Shown here piece by piece: positions 59,627 through 64,000 of a DNA stretch of 64,000 bases; within the stretch, counting starts at the first letter, position 1, and the number at the start of each line of letters is the position of its first letter. Made by a program: the position numbers and the translations under genes. This DNA is from Dyadobacter fanqingshengii (GTDB lineage Bacteria > Bacteroidota > Bacteroidia > Cytophagales > Spirosomataceae): positions 1,116,001 to 1,180,000 of the forward strand of contig NZ_CP098806.1 of NCBI RefSeq assembly GCF_023822005.2, in the 5' to 3' direction. Below the pieces are notes generated by a model. That model did not search any database. It was not told the DNA's origin and saw only the letters and a program-made list of their open reading frames with translations.

Positions 59627-60799
59627 ATGCATTCTTTTTTATTATTCATCGGGCTGGCTATCATTTGCATTTCTTGTGGCAGAGAGCGTGAACCTTTGAA
59701 AAACAGGAAGAAAAACAACGTGGAAACGATTGAAGCGCTGGGTGCCCTGCCCAGGTACGTCACAGATCCCCCCGGAAATAAATCGACCCCCGAGAAAGTC
59801 AGGCTGGGCAAGCTGCTATTTTTTGATCCGATCCTGTCGGGGAATAAGGATGTTTCCTGCGCAACCTGCCATCAGCCCGAATTCAACTATGCGGAATTTT
59901 TGGAAACGTCGATCGGTGTGAACGGGCGGGGAACAGGAAGCAGGAGACAGTTTTCGGAACAGAATGACATTCCATTTGTGAAAAGAAATTCGCAGAGTAT
60001 CCTCAATACAGCATTCAACGGCATTAAAAACGGTGAAAGTTACCATGCCGAATCTGCGCCCATGTTCTGGGATTTGCGCGCCAAAGGCCTGGAAGAACAA
60101 GCGCTCGTTCCGGTGCAGACCTTGGAGGAAATGCGCGGGCACACTTACCCGGAAGATAAGGTGATCGATGAGATCGTGGCGCGGATCCGGAAGATTCCGG
60201 CTTACGAAAGCCTTTTCCGCGATGCATTTGCAGGTGATGAAAATCCGGTTAATGTCGTGAATTTATCCAAAGCCATTGCTTCCTACGAGCGCACGCTCAT
60301 TGCCAATAACTCGCGCTTTGACCAGTACATGCGTGGGGACAGCAGCGCGCTGACAACCGGAGAAAAGGAAGGATTGAACCTTTTCCTGAAAACAGGGTGC
60401 GCCAAATGTCATTCAGGTCCCATGCTGTCTGATTTCAAGCTGCATACACTGGGTGTTCCCGATTCTCAGAACCGGGCGGAGACCGATGCCGGCGTCAACA
60501 ATGATTATGCCTTTCGGACGCCCACGCTCCGTAACCTGCGCTATACGGGACCGTATATGCACAGCGGGAAGTTCGCTACGCTTGAACAGGTGTTGCAGTT
60601 TTATGAAGACATTGCAGGAGGCAAAATCCCAAATCCGAATGTGAAACCTGCTCAGGTTGACACGTTGGCTACGAATATGGACGTCAATTTCAGGGACATT
60701 TCCAGGATCGTTGAGTTTTTGAATGCATTGAATGACGACGATTTTGACAAATCGGTGCCCGAAAGCGTTCCAAGCGGCTTGCCGGTTACCGGCCTTTGA
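59627..60799 (+). CDS. Di-heme cytochrome c peroxidase (CcpA/MauG family), lipoprotein
   Basis: This 390-residue protein starts with a lipoprotein signal (MHSFLLFIGLAIICISCGRE). Two haem-attachment sites are seen: SCATCHQPEFN near residue 82 and GCAKCHSGPM near residue 260. Family blocks are LGKLLFFDPILSGNKDVSC, RNSQSILNTAFNG, MFWDLRAKGLEEQALVPVQT, YERTLIANNSRFDQYMRGD and TPTLRNLRYTGPYMHSGKFA, the last before a methionine haem-ligand region. It reduces hydrogen peroxide in the periplasm with electrons from a cytochrome, or acts as a MauG-like oxidase. It is divergent from the Crp/Fnr gene. Confidence 0.93.
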   Translation: MHSFLLFIGLAIICISCGREREPLKNRKKNNVETIEALGALPRYVTDPPGNKSTPEKVRLGKLLFFDPILSGNKDVSCATCHQPEFNYAEFLETSIGVNGRGTGSRRQFSEQNDIPFVKRNSQSILNTAFNGIKNGESYHAESAPMFWDLRAKGLEEQALVPVQTLEEMRGHTYPEDKVIDEIVARIRKIPAYESLFRDAFAGDENPVNVVNLSKAIASYERTLIANNSRFDQYMRGDSSALTTGEKEGLNLFLKTGCAKCHSGPMLSDFKLHTLGVPDSQNRAETDAGVNNDYAFRTPTLRNLRYTGPYMHSGKFATLEQVLQFYEDIAGGKIPNPNVKPAQVDTLATNMDVNFRDISRIVEFLNALNDDDFDKSVPESVPSGLPVTGL

Positions 60800-60855
60800 G
60801 GTAGATCTTAGCGGCATTTCTCTTTATCTTCTTGACAAATCAAAAATCAGATCCC

Positions 60856-61737
60856 ATGAATCAAATGGACAGGAAGACATTTCTGAAAGAATTATCCCTG
60901 CTTGCAGGCGCGTCGATCGTTTACGGACAAGCGGGCGCGGCTGCTCCTTCCCCGAACAAGGCGAATTTCAAACTAGGATTTGTAACTTATCTCTGGGGAA
61001 AAGATTGGGACCTGCCCACATTGATCAAAAACTGCTCGGATACGAAAATTAACGGGGTTGAATTACGTGTGGAGCATGCCCACAAAGTAATGCCGGAACT
61101 AACCAAGACGGAACGCATTGAAGTAAAGAAGAAGTTTGCGGACAGTCCCGTGGAGCTGATCGGTCTCGGCACGAACCAGCAGTACGATTATCCGGACCAG
61201 GCAAAATTGAAAGCCTCCATCGAACGCACGAAAGAGTTTATCAGGCTAAGTGCTGATGTGGGCGGCTCAGGTGTGAAGGTGAAACCCAACGGGCTTCATG
61301 CGGATGTGCCTGTTGAAAAAACGTTGGCCCAGATAGGAGCAGCATTGAGCGAATTGGCTGCCTATGCAAAAGATTTCGGTCAGCAGATCAGGTTGGAAGT
61401 GCATGGAGAAAAGACGCAGGAACTGCCTAACATCAAGCAGATTATGGAATTTGCCAACCATCCCAACGCCAAAATTTGCTGGAACTGCAACAAAGAAGAC
61501 CTGATTGGTGATGGATTTCAGCACAATTTTGATCTGGTCAAAAAGTGGTTTGGTGACACGATTCACGTGCGCGAACTGAATCGCACTGATTATCCATATA
61601 AGGAGCTTTTGAGCAATCTCGGAAAAATGAACTACAAAGGCTGGGTGCTGCTGGAATGCCACACGAATCCGGAAGATAAAGTGAAGTCTATGATGGAGCA
61701 GAGAGCTGTTTTTGACCGAATGGTTAAGGCGGTTTAA
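60856..61737 (+). CDS. Sugar phosphate isomerase/epimerase-like TIM-barrel protein, exported
   Basis: With the ATG at 60856 (TTG at 60832 and ATG at 60865 also in frame) the product is 293 residues. It starts with MDRKTFLKELSLLAGASIVY, a signal of the Tat-like or lipidless exported type common in Bacteroidota isomerase-like proteins. The body is the AP-endonuclease-2-type barrel: KLGFVTYLWGKDWDLPTLIK, VELRVEHAHKVMPELTKTER, GGSGVKVKPNGLHADVPVEK, IRLEVHGEKTQELPNIKQIM and KICWNCNKEDLIGDGF, with the metal-ligand Glu and His visible in LEVHGE and VLLECHTNP. The true substrate is not known. It lies 56 bases after the peroxidase gene and convergent with the next gene (11 bases). Confidence 0.85.
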   Translation: MNQMDRKTFLKELSLLAGASIVYGQAGAAAPSPNKANFKLGFVTYLWGKDWDLPTLIKNCSDTKINGVELRVEHAHKVMPELTKTERIEVKKKFADSPVELIGLGTNQQYDYPDQAKLKASIERTKEFIRLSADVGGSGVKVKPNGLHADVPVEKTLAQIGAALSELAAYAKDFGQQIRLEVHGEKTQELPNIKQIMEFANHPNAKICWNCNKEDLIGDGFQHNFDLVKKWFGDTIHVRELNRTDYPYKELLSNLGKMNYKGWVLLECHTNPEDKVKSMMEQRAVFDRMVKAV

Positions 61738-61748
61738 AGCATTGCGGT

Positions 61749-63032
61749 TCAGGGCGCCATATCGATCAACCGGCCGCCCGCATCCTTGAACCAAGTCCCT
61801 TTCACTTCGCCGACACCGTTAAACCGGTATTGCAGACCGACAATGCCCGTCGGAGCGTTGGGAAATGTGAATTCCAATGCTTTTTTGTTATTGACAAAAA
61901 TCTGCATGTTTTTGTCTTTACACGCAACACGCAATGTGGTCCACTCGCTCAGATTGGCCCCAAAACCCGAAAGGTCTGCGAACTTGCTATCAAACATTTT
62001 ACCGGCTGCGAACATTTTCACCTCCCCAATGCAGGCCGGGTTTGCCAGCGGCAGGAAAATAATGTCGTCTTTGCATTGTATCAGCACTTCAACGGGCTGG
62101 CAGGTGTTTCCACCTTCATGATACGGGTTTCTTAATGTTGTTTCAAATTCAAAATTGGCATTCGTCAGGTCACCCATATCGCGTTGGTTGAAAAGGCGCA
62201 CTTTGGGAGCAACGGGTTTCAGATTGAAGTTGTTGGCTTTCAGTAATGCTTCGGTGATCGCAATGCGGTCGGGTTGGGTAATGTCTTTTTTGGTGAAATA
62301 AAATGGCTTATCATCCATTTCCACCAGCCCGAGCCATCCATTTGAAGTGATCTGTACGACGTGCCTTTTCACAACTTCGCCATCCACAATGAGTCGGGCA
62401 TTGAAATAACCCGGATAATAATAGATGGCCGAATGCTTCGTCTGGTCCTTGGGCACCAGCGTTTTGCGTGAGATATCCCAGGTTTGCACAATGTAAACCG
62501 AATCGGTCTTCGCTTGTGAAGCATCGTAAGTGAAAACAACGGAGTTCGGCACGGCTTCTGTATACACTTTATCTGCTTTGAATGAAAAGCGCGCGGGATC
62601 AACCCGTCCGGAACCGAGCACTTTTTGGAATACGAAATAACCCGCAATGGCCAGTAAAAGCACCAGCGCGAAAGCCCAGGTAAGATGCAGCGCGCGTTTA
62701 GGTTTATGGTAAGTGTCCTGCACTTCCGGCGAGACGGATTCGGCACTTTCGGGCTTACTGCATGTCTGGACAAAATTTCGCCAGTCATTGTAACCGGCAA
62801 ACCGGGCCAGCGTGTTAAGTGTGGCAGTATTTGGCGCGTGATCATACTTGATGCGTCCCCAAACCCTTTTTAATGTGGTGGTGCTGAGCCGGACTTTGGT
62901 CTTTTCGAAGATTGCTTCGCTCAGTTTTTCGAAGTCGTAATTGGACCAGTTTTCGCTGCTTCCCCAAGCGAGCGCGTCCTCGATCTGTTGGAGGCAAACC
63001 CGGATTACTTCTGTTTCTGAGACTTTTAACAT
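61749..63032 (-). CDS. Single-pass membrane protein with N-terminal HTH-like domain and extracytoplasmic LamG-like domain
   Basis: From the ATG at 63032 this encodes 427 residues (upstream in-frame starts add an unrelated stretch). The N-terminal 90 residues look like a DNA-binding-type helical domain: FEKLSEAIFEKTKVRLSTTT, LKRVWGRIKYDHAPNTATLN and TLARFAGYNDWRNFVQT. One membrane helix follows (LTWAFALVLLLAIAGYFVFQ, about residues 118-137). The outer part has a beta-sandwich with YIVQTWDISRKTLVPKDQTK and then a concanavalin-like fold ending LEFTFPNAPTGIVGLQYRFN. I infer a ToxR-like one-component membrane sensor, but DNA binding is not proved. It is divergent from the carboxylesterase gene. 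Confidence 0.7.
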   Translation of the reverse strand: MLKVSETEVIRVCLQQIEDALAWGSSENWSNYDFEKLSEAIFEKTKVRLSTTTLKRVWGRIKYDHAPNTATLNTLARFAGYNDWRNFVQTCSKPESAESVSPEVQDTYHKPKRALHLTWAFALVLLLAIAGYFVFQKVLGSGRVDPARFSFKADKVYTEAVPNSVVFTYDASQAKTDSVYIVQTWDISRKTLVPKDQTKHSAIYYYPGYFNARLIVDGEVVKRHVVQITSNGWLGLVEMDDKPFYFTKKDITQPDRIAITEALLKANNFNLKPVAPKVRLFNQRDMGDLTNANFEFETTLRNPYHEGGNTCQPVEVLIQCKDDIIFLPLANPACIGEVKMFAAGKMFDSKFADLSGFGANLSEWTTLRVACKDKNMQIFVNNKKALEFTFPNAPTGIVGLQYRFNGVGEVKGTWFKDAGGRLIDMAP

Positions 63033-63290
63033 GGCTGTTGTAATTGCACGAGCTGGCGCGGCATTTGTCACAAATTTATCTATTCAAAAGACATTTGCTT
63101 CATAAACGTTTATTAAAAAAGATTACACGAATCGGCTGGAATTTTCCCGTATGGAAAGCGAGGTCAGATTTTGGCACAAATAGCATTCCGATATGTCTTG
63201 TTAACACCCCTGAATTCTGCCTGATGATGCCTAGTTTTGGAATTACGCTCAGGCCATGAGTTACATTTTATCTATTCTTTTTTGATCCCA

Positions 63291-64000
63291 ATGCCTATGT
63301 TCGCCCAAGCCGATCCTCAAAATGATCCAGCAATTACGGTTGGCGCTGCCACCGCAGTTGTACAAACGGCCGGTGGTCACGTACGCGGCTACATGCATCG
63401 CAATGTTTACACATTTAAAGGCATTCCTTATGGAAGCGCTGAAAGGTTCTTGCTGGCTTACAAACCCGAACCCTGGGAAGGCATCCGGAACTGTTTGGTT
63501 TATGGCCCAACCTGTCCCACAACCCAGGCGCCTGCATTTACAGAGGAACTTGAATTCGCATTCCAGCCCAACCGCGGTTATCATGTTGACGAGCAGTGTC
63601 TTACATTGAATATATGGGTTAGCCACATGGATAGTCAGGCAAAAAAGCCGGTGATGGTTTGGTTGCATGGCGGCGGTTTCGCGAATGGCTCGGCTATTGA
63701 ATTCCCGTCACATGACGGTGAAAGTCTTGCACGCAATGGAGATGTGGTGGTGGTTAGTCTCAATCACAGGCTCAATGTGCTCGGTTTTTTGGATTTGTCT
63801 GCTTATTCGGAGAAGTACCAACATGCAGGCAATGTGGGTGCTACTGATATAGTATTGGCGTTGCAATGGGTCCAGAAAAACATTGCAAATTTTGGTGGTG
63901 ATCCTGGTAATGTTACCATTTTCGGACAGTCCGGAGGCGGTTCCAAGGTCATGTGCCTGCTGAATGCGCCTTCGGCAAAAGGGCTTTTTCACAAAGCAAT
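63291..64000 (+). CDS. Type-B carboxylesterase family protein (partial, cut by window end)
   Basis: The frame is open to the end of the window. Motifs are the oxyanion hole VMVWLHGGGFANGS, the NHRLNVLGFLDL block, and the nucleophile elbow VTIFGQSGGGSKV with the catalytic Ser in GQSGG; the Glu and His of the triad lie beyond the window. In this frame the first ATG is at 63291 (MPMFAQADPQ), too short a signal. An ATG at 63256 in another frame gives MSYILSILF and then stops; one extra T in the run at 63279-63283 region would join it to LIPMPMFAQ, a perfect signal peptide. I therefore suspect a one-base frameshift or sequence error at that T run. It hydrolyses an ester outside the cytoplasm. Confidence 0.85.
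   Translation, partial: MPMFAQADPQNDPAITVGAATAVVQTAGGHVRGYMHRNVYTFKGIPYGSAERFLLAYKPEPWEGIRNCLVYGPTCPTTQAPAFTEELEFAFQPNRGYHVDEQCLTLNIWVSHMDSQAKKPVMVWLHGGGFANGSAIEFPSHDGESLARNGDVVVVSLNHRLNVLGFLDLSAYSEKYQHAGNVGATDIVLALQWVQKNIANFGGDPGNVTIFGQSGGGSKVMCLLNAPSAKGLFHKA

Noticed and set aside
63322..63609. Alternative plus-strand frame in the carboxylesterase region
   Set aside because: It overlaps the esterase frame, which carries the HGGGF and GQSGG motifs; the alternative has none.
1..64000. Search for tRNA, rRNA, CRISPR arrays and insertion sequences
   Set aside because: No cloverleaf with CCA-type ends, no rRNA-like stretch, no spaced repeats and no transposase motif seen by eye; short or divergent RNAs could be missed.

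Overview
The window reads as chromosome of a free-living, heterotrophic Bacteroidota bacterium of the Cytophagia type. A Dyadobacter-like member of the Spirosomaceae is my best guess, from gene style only. The signs are two SusC/SusD pairs, an ECF sigma/FecR switch feeding a SusC with an STN domain, several other TonB-dependent receptors, a protein with a type IX secretion C-terminal sorting domain, TAnnTTTG-type -7 boxes, weak Shine-Dalgarno signals and several TTG starts. I see no rRNA, tRNA, CRISPR array, insertion sequence or prophage.

Layout. 0-6 kb: a carbamoyltransferase gene diverges from a tightly overlapping operon of two GT4-like glycosyltransferases, a heptose-bisphosphate phosphatase and a GT9 heptosyltransferase, probably for a heptose-containing surface glycan. 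6-12.5 kb: dienelactone hydrolase, sulfatase, GyrI-like protein, a relic of a second sulfatase, a large HPII-type catalase, and a convergent ankyrin protein behind a shared bidirectional terminator. 12.5-18.3 kb: an outer-membrane barrel receptor, the C-terminal relic of another, an AraC regulator with a PEP-mutase-family target, and D-galactonate dehydratase. 18.5-22.9 kb: a four-gene operon of secreted proteins, three of them C1q-like paralogues and one with a T9SS sorting tail. 22.9-31.8 kb: ECF sigma, FecR, SusC, SusD and a metallophosphoesterase/PQQ-propeller protein. 31.8-38.9 kb: a heparinase II/III-like protein, then a PepSY/DUF4374/TonB receptor iron-uptake type operon with a divergent short AraC regulator. 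39.5-46.8 kb: a second AraC regulator, diheme cytochrome c, bestrophin, an MBOAT/SGNH O-acetylation pair, a YdeI-like protein and a phytanoyl-CoA-dioxygenase-like protein. 47-50.9 kb: small genes, including a RelE-like toxin candidate with an unusual large helical partner. 51-56.1 kb: a second SusC/SusD pair. 56.2-59.6 kb: a secreted small protein, then a Crp/Fnr regulator next to a tautomerase-SDR-nitronate monooxygenase operon preceded by a CRP-type palindrome. 59.6-64 kb: di-heme peroxidase, TIM-barrel isomerase, a transmembrane HTH-like protein and a type-B carboxylesterase cut by the window end.

The themes are glycan capture and surface glycan building, iron and oxidative-stress handling, and AraC/Crp-type switches whose operators can be read in the sequence. 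The points I find most worth checking are: (1) a near-identical two-half-site operator upstream of three unlinked genes; (2) a second AraC operator in identical geometry at two neighbouring promoters; (3) the RelE-like toxin with a non-canonical partner; (4) the C1q-like secreted operon; (5) an SDR whose catalytic Tyr is Pro.
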